From the NCBI GenBank assembly GCA_034440635.1, contig JAOTON010000897.1, positions 3,527,001 to 3,591,000 on the forward strand: 64,000 nt of DNA, read 5' to 3'. Position 1 is the first letter of the stretch; each line of letters opens with the position of its first letter. Of the stretch, positions 24,475 to 36,539 are shown piece by piece. Origin of the DNA: Lepas anatifera. Lineage: Eukaryota; Arthropoda; Thecostraca; Lepadidae. Below the pieces are notes generated by a model. The model did not search any database, had not been told where the DNA came from, and worked only from the letters and a program-made list of their open reading frames with translations. The position numbers were made by a program, and so were the translations under genes.

Positions 24475-25303
24475 AAGCGTGCGTGCTATGGGTGACGTCA
24501 GGTGGTTTTTACTGGTCCCGATCACTGAAACACCCCGTGTTTGCTAAAAATCGTATGTGTGAATATGAGAATGATTACGTCGTATCTTTCCCCAAATTCA
24601 TCTTAGTCTTTCCATTTATCACACGAGCAATGAAAAACAAAAACAGTTTCGATGTGTTTGAAAATGATACAACACAATTCAATACAATAAACAAGCATTC
24701 TTCCTTACGGATATTTCCGTAGCACTTTCAGTCTCCGTGGACATATCATGCGTTCTTTGGGACGTTGCTGGCTGTCCATTCCTGAGAAAGTAACGCTAGA
24801 TTTCCCAAGTGAAACTGGGCTGTCATTTTTATGAAAAATGGATTCGTTTAGAGTAGATACTGGTTGCCTGCTAGTGAAAACCCAGGAAGAAACTCCACCC
24901 CAAATATATCATTCCACTATTTATGAGGCAATAATATTGGCACAATACCTCAGAGTTATGGCTTACGATGAACAGGGACACCTGATGGAAACCTTTGGGA
25001 ATGAACGACGAGATAGTCTGTTGACAATGTTTGCTGTATGTGTGTATCATACATATCACTCATTTTGAAGTTACCGCCACGATCACATCATCACCACACA
25101 TATTTTAGTCTGCCAACATGCATAAATGATGCATAGTGTCCTATTGGCGCGAAAGCGTCACGAGACGCTTCCATTCAAGGCGCCTTTCGGAGAAATCACA
25201 TCAATTGCGATCATGTTACGCTAGTAAAGTAAAGTTATCGCTGGTAAAGTTATTATTATAACCTGGTGATAGACTCAGAATAGAGTTAGGACGTGCCACC
25301 CCT
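24475..25303. other. Unassigned intergenic DNA
   Basis: No RNA gene or domain recognised. The longest open frames are under 90 codons. Confidence 0.45.
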
Positions 25304-26492
25304 TTAACCCGCGCCCCGGTGGGCCTCCGAGTCACCTTCGCCATGGTGAGGGATGTTTGAACACCTCCCCCTCGAGCTCGGCTCCTGTGCGGGATAGCGA
25401 AATAACGCGAAGGCTGGTGGATAGCTAATAAAAATTCATGACGAATCTACATTAACCTTTTTTGGCTCAGGTCAGTATTGAGGTCATGACAGGTCAAAGG
25501 AGGTAACATGTTAGGGTAGTGTTTTTGGACTCTAGCGTCTGACAGAGTTAAGTAAGAGTAATTTTAGGCACCATTTGCTTTCTCTTGTCACGACAAATCG
25601 AATGATGTATGACATGACTGTGCTAGGTCAAAACACCAACATGACCTGACCTCAGGTGAGTTCAAAGTCATTTTCCGACCTAACATAGGCAATATGCATA
25701 TCACTAGACTCGCAATAGCACTCCAAACGTAATGGTATCAAAATAGAAGCTGTATCATCATTTCCTGCGAAGTTATTGACCCAGGTCTGAAAACTGTTTA
25801 ATAATCCCGAGATGGTCTCTCAGAGGCCACAGGTAAAAGTTGCAACATTAAACTTGAAAGGCCGGGGATGAGGTTGCTTAGTGGATAGCACCCTTGTCTT
25901 CTAAGCCAGTGGTCCCGGGTTCAAGTCCCGGCGGAGCCTCTGAATAAGTTGATCTGATCCCCAAACTCCCTCCCAACAGGGTGAGAGTTGGCGACGCCGT
26001 ATGACCCTGACAGTTCGTGCGTCGTTAAACCCCAACAATTATTATTAACCTTGAAAGAGGCCCAGGATACTACGATCTGGAGAATATGAAGGCATTCTCA
26101 GATGCATCTACACAAATACAGCCCAATTCCTGTTTTCCACATGTATTTCCAATGGAGAGATCATGACCCCCACCTGACCCTAGGTCATCGATATATTTAT
26201 CCCGGAATAAAGTTTGTAGCACTCGGTGGGGCCATTATGTGGTATAATTTTAATCCGATAGATTCACCCATGCATTACTTATGCCACCTTAAACATTTTT
26301 GAAGGTGAAGTCACTTGACCCGTACTAGTAACCTGACCGGAGATGACCCAACCTTGAAATTTGGGGAAAAGTTGCGAAATTAATTACGGATAAGGTGAGC
26401 CAAGTACGGTGGTGCTTCGCGCCGCCGTTTTTTCGTGCCGCCGGAAAGACCCGAGGGGAATGTTCAAACACACCCACCGGGGCGAGGGTTAA
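25304..26492. mobile_element. TTAA element, family A copy 3 (A3), with nested SINE
   Basis: Left end TTAACCCGCGCCCCGGTGGG, right end CCACCGGGGCGAGGGTTAA. AGGTCA/TGACCT sites cluster at 25465-25500, 25580-25665 and 26290-26350. The GC hairpin ACGGTGGTGC-TTC-GCGCCGCCGT is at 26404-26427. The central part aligns with A2 (for example ATGTATTTCCAATGGAGAG in both). A SINE interrupts it at 25861-26046. No transposase frame. Confidence 0.78.
25861..26046 (+). mobile_element. tRNA-Arg-derived SINE
   Basis: The head resembles tRNA-Arg(TCT): A box TTGCTTAGTGG, anticodon loop CTTCTAA, B box GGTTCAAGTCC and a 3' acceptor-like CGGAGCC; the 5' acceptor no longer pairs. A body of about 110 bases follows, ending CGTCGTTAAACCCCAACAATTATTATT. 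Target-site duplications flank it: AACTTGAAAG at 25851-25860 and AACCTTGAAAG at 26047-26057. It would be transcribed by RNA polymerase III and mobilised by a LINE sharing its tail. It is not a functional tRNA gene. Confidence 0.86.
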
Positions 26493-26980
26493 AATAGCCC
26501 GAGATAATTGTGATATAGTCGAGCTGTCTGATCAAGTTACGATATTCTGAGACGCTCAGATCAAAGTGAGGTTGGAACGTTAGGCTTTGTAGACTGTTCA
26601 AGAGGATCAAGTTAAGTGTTTCAACTTCGGACCTCTGATAGTCTAGGTGGGTCTGTTGAAGTCATATTTAATTCGGAATCCAATAACATTGCACTCCATA
26701 AAGGCAGAGCTCCCAATTGGAGTTTTATATGTTTAGGGCGGACTCCACGCAGGTGACGATGCGGTGGGGCGACGGAGAGGGCAGGCGCGGAGGCGGGAGT
26801 CAGTGCAAACATTCCTAGATTCTACGGCTGTCTCTAGGGCAGTAAACATCTACCGAATACTTTCCAAACAGTTTGAAAATGGTTAACATCTTAGGTGTTG
26901 GATAGGAGAAAAGGGAAATTTTTCGTACAAGATTCTGGGAATAAAAGCTCCCTTTTATTCCCAGAAGCTCCCTGTTAACT
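26493..26980. other. Unassigned intergenic DNA
   Basis: No recognisable feature. It ends with a short inverted repeat, AAAGCTCCCTTTTATTCCCAG followed by CCAGAAGCTCC, just before the MITE. Confidence 0.4.
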
Positions 26981-27435
26981 TTAAAGGGAATGTGGCACCT
27001 TTGTAACGTGATTTTAACTGAGATAGCCAAGCTGTAAATCATGCCGGAAAACTCGGTATTCAATATATATTTTGCTTTTAAACTCAAAATTTCCGTAGAG
27101 AAAAGCTAAAAACTTTCCTGAAATTTACCCAAAATGTACCCAAGCGGCCGGCCACAGTTGTCAGCTATTGGCGTGACGACATGCTGACGTCACGGTGAGT
27201 AGTCACCCAATTGAAGCCCTTGAAGCCTATTGAATATGGTAGTAGTTTCCAGATCATGACGTCATCCATAGGCAGAGGTTTATTTCCTACCCTAGAGGAG
27301 CATTTTAAAGTTCAAAATATTGCGCTTATAGTACATATTTCAGATAAATCATGGACGTTTCCATGATTTTCGTCTAAAAATACCCCTAGTTACACTAAAT
27401 TCCTGGATTCGACCAAGGTGCCACATTCCCTTTAA
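26981..27435 (-). mobile_element. TTAA MITE family C, copy 1 (inverted)
   Basis: Ends TTAAAGGGAATGTGGCACCT and AAGGTGCCACATTCCCTTTAA, with TTAA on both sides and perfect inverted ends of about 20 bases. Relative to copies 2 and 3 it is in the opposite orientation. It contains ATGACGTCAT near 27257 and GCTGACGTCACG near 27182. TTAA targets with AGGG ends fit Kolobok-type or piggyBac-type elements; this is inference. Non-coding. Confidence 0.85.
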
Positions 27436-27566
27436 AAGGAAGTACCGAATCGTTACCCGTGATAGTACAGCCTCCGTAATCGCTTCTGTCCCCACCGACT
27501 TCGGAAGTGGTCGGCTTATTACGAACAAGCTATTGTTATCCTCGTGAGCTAGCATACATGTGTGCA

Positions 27567-27924
27567 TTAAAGGGAATGTGGCACCTTGGTCGAATCCTGG
27601 AATTTAGAGTAATTAGGCGTACTTTTAACCAAAAATAATGAAACCACTCATGATTTCTCTGAAAAATGAACAATAAACTCAATATTTTTATTTTTAAAAT
27701 ACCCCTCTAGGAAAAGAAATAAATATCAGCCTGTGGATGATGTCATGATCTGGCAACCACTACCATACTTGAAAGGCTTCAAGGGCTTCAATTGGCTGAT
27801 GCTCATCGTGACGTCAGCATAGTTCCAAGACAAATGATATATTGAGTACCGGGTTTTCTGACTTGCTTTTCAACTTGGCTATCTCAGTTAAAATCACGCT
27901 ATGAAGGTGCCACCTTCCCTTTAA
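27567..27924 (+). mobile_element. TTAA MITE family C, copy 2 (shortened)
   Basis: Same ends as copy 1. About 100 bases shorter than copy 3 through an internal deletion between CGTGACGTCAGCATA and GTTCCAAGACAAATG. Non-coding. Confidence 0.85.
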
Positions 27925-28104
27925 TCCTAGCGTCCAAATCTAGACCCACAATTACCTCGCAGTTTTGTATAGGGAGAACAATCTCCAAAGACGTTATTGT
28001 CACGGGATAGCTGTAGCAAACATTTACCGCAAATAATGTTGGCAATTCGAGTTTGCAAAGCGTTTTTCAGTGTCAACCGAAAGCTACTGGCAATACACAA
28101 TGAT

Positions 28105-28304
28105 GTGGGTTGAACCACGACAAGTGACGGATTTAGGCGCAATGCTGTGGGTTGAACCACGACAAGTGACGGATTTAGGCGCAATGCTGTGGGTTGAACC
28201 ACGACAAGTGACGGATTTAGGCGCAATGCTGTGGGTTGAACCACGACAAGTGACGGATTTAGGCGCAATGCTGTGGGTTGAACCACGACAAGTGACGGAT
28301 TTAG
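28105..28304. repeat. 42-bp minisatellite, five copies
   Basis: Five nearly identical units starting GTGGGTTGAACCACGACAAG; the last lacks its tail. The period is a multiple of three, so the plus strand reads a 14-residue repeat, MLWVEPRQVTDLGA, in an 80-codon frame, and the minus strand reads another repeat. No domain, splice context or expression signal supports a gene. Confidence 0.95.
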
Positions 28305-28814
28305 GATGTTGATAAAGACAAGGGGAGCCTACATCATCTGTGGGGCACTTTATAGGCCTTCAATGTGGCGCCCTCAAAGAAAAGAGTACGATGGCGTTGA
28401 GAGCTGACCTGCTCTCAAATGTATTAACACGCGCAGTGGAGGGGTGTCTGGCGTCAACGTGCATTTGAGGGGGAGGGAGTGGTCCTAAAGTGCCCCCCCT
28501 GAGATCTAAAAAACCAAGAGGGTTAGGAACACGCCCGTTTGGGTGGTGTGTGGGAGTGATGGTGATCTACACATAGTCGAGTTTCATTTACCTAGATTAG
28601 TATCTTCAAGGTCAAACGAAGTCGTAAAAGTCAAACCAGGGCCGTGCTGGAGGCCTATTGGGAAATACCATGATTGTTTGGAACAAAGCCGGGAATATGC
28701 TAAAAGCGGACAAAGGCCATAGAATAAAGGTCCCAAACAATGTTCTCTAAAATGTTTAAGTCAAGGTCATTCACAGTCACTGACCTATGAGTAACAATGT
28801 GATAATGTACAATA

Positions 28815-29557
28815 TGTAGGATTCAACTTGGACACGTAAGGCCTTATTCAATCTACCAATCGAAGGAAAGAAAGAAGTCGACGATGATAATGTCCAATTT
28901 ATTGATGCAATTGCCAAACAGCGGATGAGGGACAAAAATGATAAGCGACAACAACAGTGCCAATATTTACAAATGGGAACATATACCCATTCCAATGGGA
29001 AATAACAAAATCCCAGAGAAATACGTAACACTCGATATGAACGCGTGTAGAGTGAGTGAGAGCGTGAGTGATTGGAAGAGCGTGTGACGGCGAGGAATAA
29101 ATCGCCGGCAGGTTCGATGCCGTAATTGACAATGAATTCAGCGACGGCTGCAAACCGAAATCGGACTTGCAGTGAGCAGGGATCTGCTCAGTCAAGAGTG
29201 CAGACCCAATGACACGACGGTATTGTCAGTGTAACTGGGAGGAAACGAAACACTCCAGGGAGTGGCCCTGGCGAGTGATCACAATGCAGCGGTGGAGGAG
29301 TGGACCAGCCCAGATAGTAGCCCTGGCGAACTGACCGGTGTTGTCACCACGCAGCGCGCCTTTATACCCGGCCGGCAGTGGTCACGTGACCAGGTCGCGC
29401 TCTGGTTGGTCGGCCGGGTGGGTCGCTGGTGTGGTGGCAGTGACCCGGCGCGCGCCTGTGCCGGCGGCGGTAGTCGGCTGACCGCGCCGCGGCTGAGGGC
29501 GCGGGGTCAGCTGGTCGGCTGCGGCTGGAGCCGTGTAGCGGTGCAGTGGCCGCTACA
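28815..29557 (-). mobile_element. Solo LTR nested in B1
   Basis: A 743-base block starting TGTAG and ending CTACA, flanked by AATA on both sides, absent from the B2 copy. On the minus strand TATAAAGG lies at about 29361-29368 and AATAAA at about 28894-28899, in the order expected for U3-R-U5. A GC-rich promoter-like block is at 29380-29555. No internal region remains, so it is a product of LTR-LTR recombination. Confidence 0.68.
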
Positions 29558-30407
29558 AATATAACTGTCACTACAGCCGCCTTTGGGCAAGAGATGAGGA
29601 ATTAACTTTGAAAAAATCCTTTGACCTTGACCGGTGATAGTGGCCTTGACATTGAGTACCCTAAACAACGAACTCATAGCATAATATACGTCATACTGAA
29701 TAATGTGATACGACTGGAACACTGGGGTCAATGACCGTGACCTGTGACCTCTGACCTTGACCATGACCTTCATGTGTGGTGACCTTGACATATAATCCCG
29801 AATCTATGCCGGTATTACGTCACCACTAGGTCGACAGTGCAGGCAAACTGGTACGGCTACGCCATTGCGACGGTCTCAAAGTATAGGACTGAATTCCGGG
29901 GAATTACTAACTTAAATTCGCATGGGGTAGTCTGCATGGAAATGAGCTCTAACACTTTACAATTATGAGTGACCAGTCTCTCTCTCTCTTTTATTAACAG
30001 TGGGTTAATGGTCGAGGCTTCTGTAACATTTTACAGAAGCCTTCTTTAAGCAACCTTTTTATAACAATTACTTAAATAGTAACACAGCTGTTTTTGCTAT
30101 CTTATGTTTTTGCTTCATTTCCTAGCAGGGCGTGCCGTGACTCGTTTAATTTTATGTTTCTGGTGTTAACGTAAGGGTGCTGTTGTCGTTGGGATCGCGG
30201 TGGGGGGGCACGCCTGGCTGCCTTTTAAAATGGGGTGGTGGACCTTTTAGAAAAAAATTTGAAAGCTTGTAAGCAGCACAATTATTGACTGATTCTCAAC
30301 ACTATTTCACCAATCAATGCGCTCATAAATTCTCTCAAGAGTGGTCTATTAGTGTCTTCCGGCTGAGAACGGTTCTCCGACGATGTTGAAAAAATAGGTG
30401 GGGCACT

Positions 30408-30865
30408 TTAAAGGGAATGTGGCACCTTGGTCGAATCCTGGAATTTAGTGTAATTAGGCATACATTTAATCAAAAATAATGAAACCACTCATGATTTCTC
30501 TGAAAATGTACAATGAGCTCAATATTTATATTTTTTAAAATACTCCTCTAGGAAAAGAAATAAATATCAGCCTGTGGATGATGCCATGATCTGGCAACCA
30601 CTACCATACTTGAAACGATTCAAGGGCTTCAATTGGCTGATGCTCATCGTGACGTCAGCATATGTCGTCACACCAACAGCTATGACAACTGTGGTCTGCT
30701 GCTAGGGGTACAAGAGGGGTACATTGTAGGTAGGTTTTAGCTTTTTTCTATGGAAATCTCGAGTTCCAAGACAAATGATATATTGAGTACCGGGTTTTCC
30801 GACTTGCTTTACAACTTGGCTAGCTCAGTTAAAATCACGTTATGAAGGTTCCACCTTTCCTTTAA
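30408..30865 (+). mobile_element. TTAA MITE family C, copy 3
   Basis: Full-length copy of 458 bases with TTAA at both ends and inverted ends AGGGAATGTGGCACCTT / AAGGTTCCACCTTTCCT. It aligns along its length with copy 2 and, reversed, with copy 1. It contains the conserved CGTGACGTCAGCAT near 30649. It sits inside B1 near its right end. Confidence 0.85.
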
Positions 30866-30912
30866 GACCCCTCCACTGCGTGTGTAAAGCCGGTACTCAT
30901 CACGCTAGCTCA

Positions 30913-31102
30913 TGGGCGCCGAAAGCGGGGGGGACGAGGGGACACGTCCCCCTGTTGGCCAACCAGTGGGGACGTCCCCCCAACATTTTTTGGTCCATCG
31001 TCATCAATGCTGTCAGATACCGAATGTGTTCAAAATTCGCCTCCCCGGTCAGCACCAGCCCGGGTCCGTCCCCCTGCAAAAATTCCGTGGCGGTGCCCCT
31101 GT
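30913..31102. mobile_element. Small DNA transposon relic with 9-bp target duplication
   Basis: A 190-base block flanked by identical GCTAGCTCA (30904-30912 and 31103-31111). The ends are weakly inverted (TGGGCGCCG versus CGGTGCCCCTGT). An 8-9 base duplication fits hAT-type insertion. Confidence 0.6.
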
Positions 31103-31159
31103 GCTAGCTCAGCAGTATAATGAACCAGTATAAATTGGGCCAATAAGCGGCCAGTACTC

Positions 31160-31280
31160 AACTGGTGGCAGTAGGGGGTCCAGAACTTTATTTGGGGAGG
31201 GGGAGTGGGGGGCTTGGTTGCTTGAGCCTCCCTCGCTATAGTCTCGAAACAGTCTCCGGATATGTAGCTACTATGGTTAT
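31160..31280. mobile_element. hAT-like MITE fragment
   Basis: Starts CTGGTGGCAGTAGGGGGTCC and contains AACAGTCTCCGGATATG, which matches the MITE at 62494-62644 (AACAGCCTCCGGCTATG). The right end is not found. A 121-codon plus-strand frame spans this and the DNA beyond to 31530; its second half is K/R-rich with no known domain. Confidence 0.5.
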
Positions 31281-32885
<1,605 letters not shown>

Positions 32886-33259
32886 TTTTCATGTGTACCG
32901 AGGACCGTGACGTAGCACGGTCAACCGAGGACCGGGTTTTCTAGCAGTCGTATTCGCTTCAGAAGTGACATACAGGAAGACGGTGGTCAAGACACTGTGG
33001 TCATGGGTTGATTGAGACCTAAATTTGTTTGAGGTAGTTTTAAGGAGGATCTATATTACCGAGGACACAGGTGTAAACACAGGACCGGTGTGTTAAACAA
33101 GTCCGAAAATCATGACTTTGTTGGACCGCTGTGTGAACCAAACCTTGTTGACCAAACACTGAGGACCATTATCAGGAGATAAGTTCCCATACATTTGGGG
33201 GTCCTCGCGGGTGCCCCCAATGCGTGAAAAATCTCCCCCCATGGCCCGACGAGTCCCCT

Positions 33260-34690
33260 TCCCAATCCTAAGTTGCGGGCCCCTGCGGATACAGCCGGAC
33301 TCCCCCGGGCTCCTTGGAATGCTTGCAGGCCCTTTGCGGGTCACCTATAGCCTCTGTATCCACAACCAGGTCCCTAGCGACGTTCTCAGGCCGATTGTGA
33401 CTGCAGCCGGGCCCCTATGCCCGGCAGTCTCGGGTTGCCTTGATTGGGGGGCCCCTGTGGCTGCAACCGGACCCCGTGACGTGAGCCCCCGTGGTCTACC
33501 TGGACCTCATGTGGCTGCAGCTGGCCCCCTGGCATGCTTGCGGGCCCCTGTGGTCCACCAAGGGCCCCTGTAGCCGCAGCCTAGCCCCTAATCTCAGCAA
33601 GCACGAGTCTCATGTGGCTGCAGACGATTCCCTGTCCTGCTTACGGGATCCTGACTTGTGGCTGCAGCCGGGCCCTAGTATGGCTACAGCTGGACCCTAC
33701 AATGAGTGCGAGCCCAGTGGTCTACCTTGACTTCCTGTGGCTGCAGAAAGGTCCCCTGACATTTTACGGGCCCCTTTGGGCCATCGGAAACCTCTGTCCA
33801 AAACCGGGTCCCTCACGAAATAGGCGTAGGAACGTCCAGAATATTGGGTGGCCCAGCCAAACTTCAACCTGAAGCTGACAAGAAACTTTCCATGCCAGGA
33901 CCAAAAACTATTCGGTTTTGCTCTCATTGTTGCCTTTTGCACCTGCTGGCCATAAGAATATCCGACTTCCTCCCATTTTGACTGAGATCAGGATTTTTTG
34001 GCCCGATATAGGGGGATGGGGGCATGGCCCCCCTGGTTCCCCCTGTTCCTACGCCTACGCCCGCTGTTCTCCCCTGTTCCTACACCTATGCCTCACGATA
34101 CTCTCAGGCCCCCCAGTTATAGCAGCTTGGTTCCTATTCCAGGCAGTCTTGGGTCCCTTGTGGTACAACCAGGCCCCCTGTGGCTGCAGCTGAACACCCT
34201 ACCATGATTGCGGACCCGCGATCCACCCGGGCCCCTGTGATTGAAACTGATCCCCTGTGGTCTTAGCAGGTGCCGGTTCCCCTTTGGCCTCGTACGACCC
34301 CTGCCATGAGTGCGGGCCCCGTGGTCTACCTGAACCTCCTTTGGCTGCAGCCGGGCCCCCTGGCATAATTGCGGACCCGTGTTCTAACCTAGTCCCCTGT
34401 GGCTGCAGCCGGGGCCCCTATGGTTCACCCGGAGCCTTTAGCCGCAATCCGGCCCCTTATGATAATTTTGGGCGCTTTGTGGCCGGAGGCGGGCCCCTAC
34501 TTAGAGCTGGCAAGGCCCCCTGTGGTTGCAGACGAGCCCCTGCCATGCTACTGGGCCCCCTGCCCTTCGGCTGCACCCGGGCCCCTGGTATGCTTGTGGA
34601 CCCCCTGTGGGCCACCCTAAACCTCTGTGCTCGCAACCGGGCCCCTCATAATGTTCCCAGGCCCACTGTGACAGATCAACCCAAGGTTCA
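33260..34690. repeat. Degenerate GC-rich array of GTGGCTGCAGCCGGGCCCC-like words
   Basis: Dozens of imperfect units built from GGCCCCTGTGGCTGCAGC, CCGGGCCCC and TGGTCTACCTGGACC-like words repeat at irregular 30-60 base spacing. A short related block recurs at 55150-55330. Plus-strand frames across it (up to 182 codons) are A/G/P-rich low-complexity products of the repeat and not supported as genes. Confidence 0.75.
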
Positions 34691-35900
34691 GCAAAATTTT
34701 GGGTTTAGGCAGAGTTATGGTTTGGGCAGAGCCCTGCACACTGCACAGTCCGATGGGGGCCAGGTTTTGGAACCCGAGAAATTGCTGGCGGGGTCACGTT
34801 TTTAAAGTAGTACTTTTACATTGCCGGATCCAGGCCAATGGTTGAGGGGGACAGGGCCAAAAAGACATGAAAAACATATAGTTTTGGAATCGGTGAAAAT
34901 TGGGCGTTTTGGGGAGGAGGTAAATGCCTTTTTGCCCTCCCCCAAGGATCGACCCCTGCTTTGACATGCTATCGACGAGGGAGGTGGATGGCGCGGAACG
35001 GATGACTGCAGTAGTAGGATGATGATGGAGCAAAATAATTTAGGTGTTGAATAGGATAATAGTATGTCGGCATAGGCGTCGTACGCGGGAGAGGGAGCTG
35101 AGGGACGCATAACCGCCCTCCACCCCAATGTTTAGATGTTTCTTTACCTGCGCTTGTGGCTTTGAAGTATGTGAAGGAGCATAAAACGATTAGTTCAAGA
35201 ACCAAATGTTTTTGCTTTAGATACCGCTGTTCCTCATGGCTTCATTTCTGCAAATTAGAACTTGGAACTTCAGAGACGGCAATGAACATTAATTTTCCCA
35301 GGATTGGTTTTCCGCCTGATGCTTTCCGAAGACAATTTTCAGTTCCGACCATGCCTGCCAGACTTCGGCCATCGTAAGCATATGTGTGGGAACTGTGGGG
35401 GTGGCTTCTCCAGCCCCCCCCCCGCCCACTTTCCGACTATGGGGGAAGTGCACCACTAACTTCGAGACGAGGCCTATTGTTAGGTGAAAATAAATGGTCT
35501 AGTCACCCGTGGCCCGCAAACTACGAGGACTCTTCCCCCAACTCCAACTCGGAAAGTTTCTGCGCCTGTGATCGTAAGGCTTGGGTCTGTTCTCCCTGCG
35601 AAAAATTCGTGGGGATACTGCAGGACGGCAGGAAACACATGATTATACGGTCTTTGTATGAGGGAAGGGATGATGCCGGTAGGCGACGAGGAGGAGTCAG
35701 TTATGTGTTGTTCATGAGCAGTGTGTATATGCTTATAGCTTCTCTAGTCACGGTAGGGTCCAATGGTTTGGTATAATGGTTTAGATATTTCAAAAGGCAA
35801 GTGTTTCACATATAGGTGTTGACGTAATTTGTTTCGTTCTGGTCTGGATTTTGATTCTAGTTAACTGAAATTATATAGGTATGTACATCGAACGAATCAC
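34691..35900. other. Unassigned DNA with a few short frames
   Basis: A plus-strand frame near 35340-35440 reads FGHRKHMCGNCGGGF, which looks like a zinc-binding cysteine cluster, but it is not part of a long ORF. The 130-codon plus frame at 35384-35776 is in another frame and has no known domain. Confidence 0.35.
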
Positions 35901-35913
35901 CGTGCTGGGTCAC

Positions 35914-36456
35914 CTAGAACATGCACTTCTGAGCCTGAATCATGTTGTAGGCGCAATACTTGACGCTTCGCCAATCCCTCTGGTGCAGCGATGGTGCAGC
36001 TTGAATTGCAAGCGTGCACTGCGCCTTGTTCGGCACTTCCCCCTTCTTAATTACATCATCCAGCTGTTCGCTTACCGCTGCCTTTTCTCTGGCTGTCCAT
36101 GGCTGTCTCTTTCGACGCTTCTTTGTTCCGCTGGTTTCTCCACAGTCTTCATCTCCACTGGAATCTTTGCGCGAATGCTTCCTCGTGCCACTATACTTAT
36201 TCATCCTTTTATCCATTTCTTTTGCAGCTTTCTCTTGACATGATCCTGTTGCCTGTTTCCCCTCATCTTCCTCGCTCTCCTCATCATCGAGTTGGCGGGT
36301 TCCCTTCTGACCTGACTGCGGATCGACGCTGACCTGACCGTAGATCCCCACAAGTAAAACGGCGACCAGCCCAGGCTCTCCCCTAGCAACACCGTTGTGC
36401 ATCAGCCTGTCTGCCATGGGTGTCGAGAGCCGGGGGATGCGTCCCTTGATTCGCAA
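35914..36456 (-). CDS. Unknown protein fragment, acidic/basic linker plus possible SANT/Myb-like C-terminus
   Basis: A 180-residue frame. Residues 1-45 look non-coding. From about residue 48 (GQVSVDPQSGQKG) it resembles a real exon: an acidic run (DDEESEEDE), a K/R/S-rich charged linker, a KKRRKRQ basic patch that could be a nuclear localisation signal, then PWTAREKAAVSEQL to RDWRSVKYCAYNMI, a tryptophan-spaced helical pattern resembling SANT/Myb-like DNA-binding domains of transposon-derived proteins. A splice acceptor just upstream of residue 48 is possible. The surroundings are repeats (a family A fragment begins at 36540), so a transposon-encoded last exon is more likely than a host gene. 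Function not known. Confidence 0.45.
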   Translation of the reverse strand: MRIKGRIPRLSTPMADRLMHNGVARGEPGLVAVLLVGIYGQVSVDPQSGQKGTRQLDDEESEEDEGKQATGSCQEKAAKEMDKRMNKYSGTRKHSRKDSSGDEDCGETSGTKKRRKRQPWTAREKAAVSEQLDDVIKKGEVPNKAQCTLAIQAAPSLHQRDWRSVKYCAYNMIQAQKCMF

Positions 36457-36539
36457 ATCTTATGGACGTAGCAAAACAATTTCGGGAATAGACCTGCTAG
36501 CGAATCGACAAAATGTATGTGTGTTTATATTTCGAAACA

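Larger units (their letters stand above)
28424..30887. mobile_element. TTAA element, family B copy 1 (B1), interrupted
   Basis: Left end TTAACACGCGCAGTGGAGGGG; right end CCCCTCCACTGCGTGTGTAA, one base short of a perfect inverse. Internal sequence aligns with B2 (61234-62364) over the left part (28560-28810) and the right part (29590-29880), which is dense in GACCTTGACC-type half-sites. It has been invaded by a solo LTR (28815-29557) and by MITE copy C3 (30408-30865). Non-coding. Confidence 0.75.

Noticed and set aside
23884..24525. 213-codon minus-strand frame over the minisatellite
   Set aside because: The 73-base period cycles through all frames and happens to lack stops; the protein is just the repeat read three ways.
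25862..25934. Functional tRNA-Arg(TCT) gene
   Set aside because: The 5' acceptor does not pair with the 3' strand, the anticodon stem is weak, and a SINE body with target duplications follows.
27349..27567. 72-codon minus-strand frame between two MITEs
   Set aside because: It straddles a MITE end and unique DNA; no domain or codon signal.
28105..28304. CRISPR-like array
   Set aside because: Units are contiguous with no unique spacers and the setting is eukaryotic.
34257..34805. 182-codon plus-strand frame
   Set aside because: Low-complexity A/G/P-rich product of the GGGCCCC/CTGCAG array, with no domain and no start context.
35340..35440. HMCGNCGGGF cysteine cluster as a retroelement zinc knuckle
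   Set aside because: Spacing does not fit a known knuckle and the frame is not sustained on either side.
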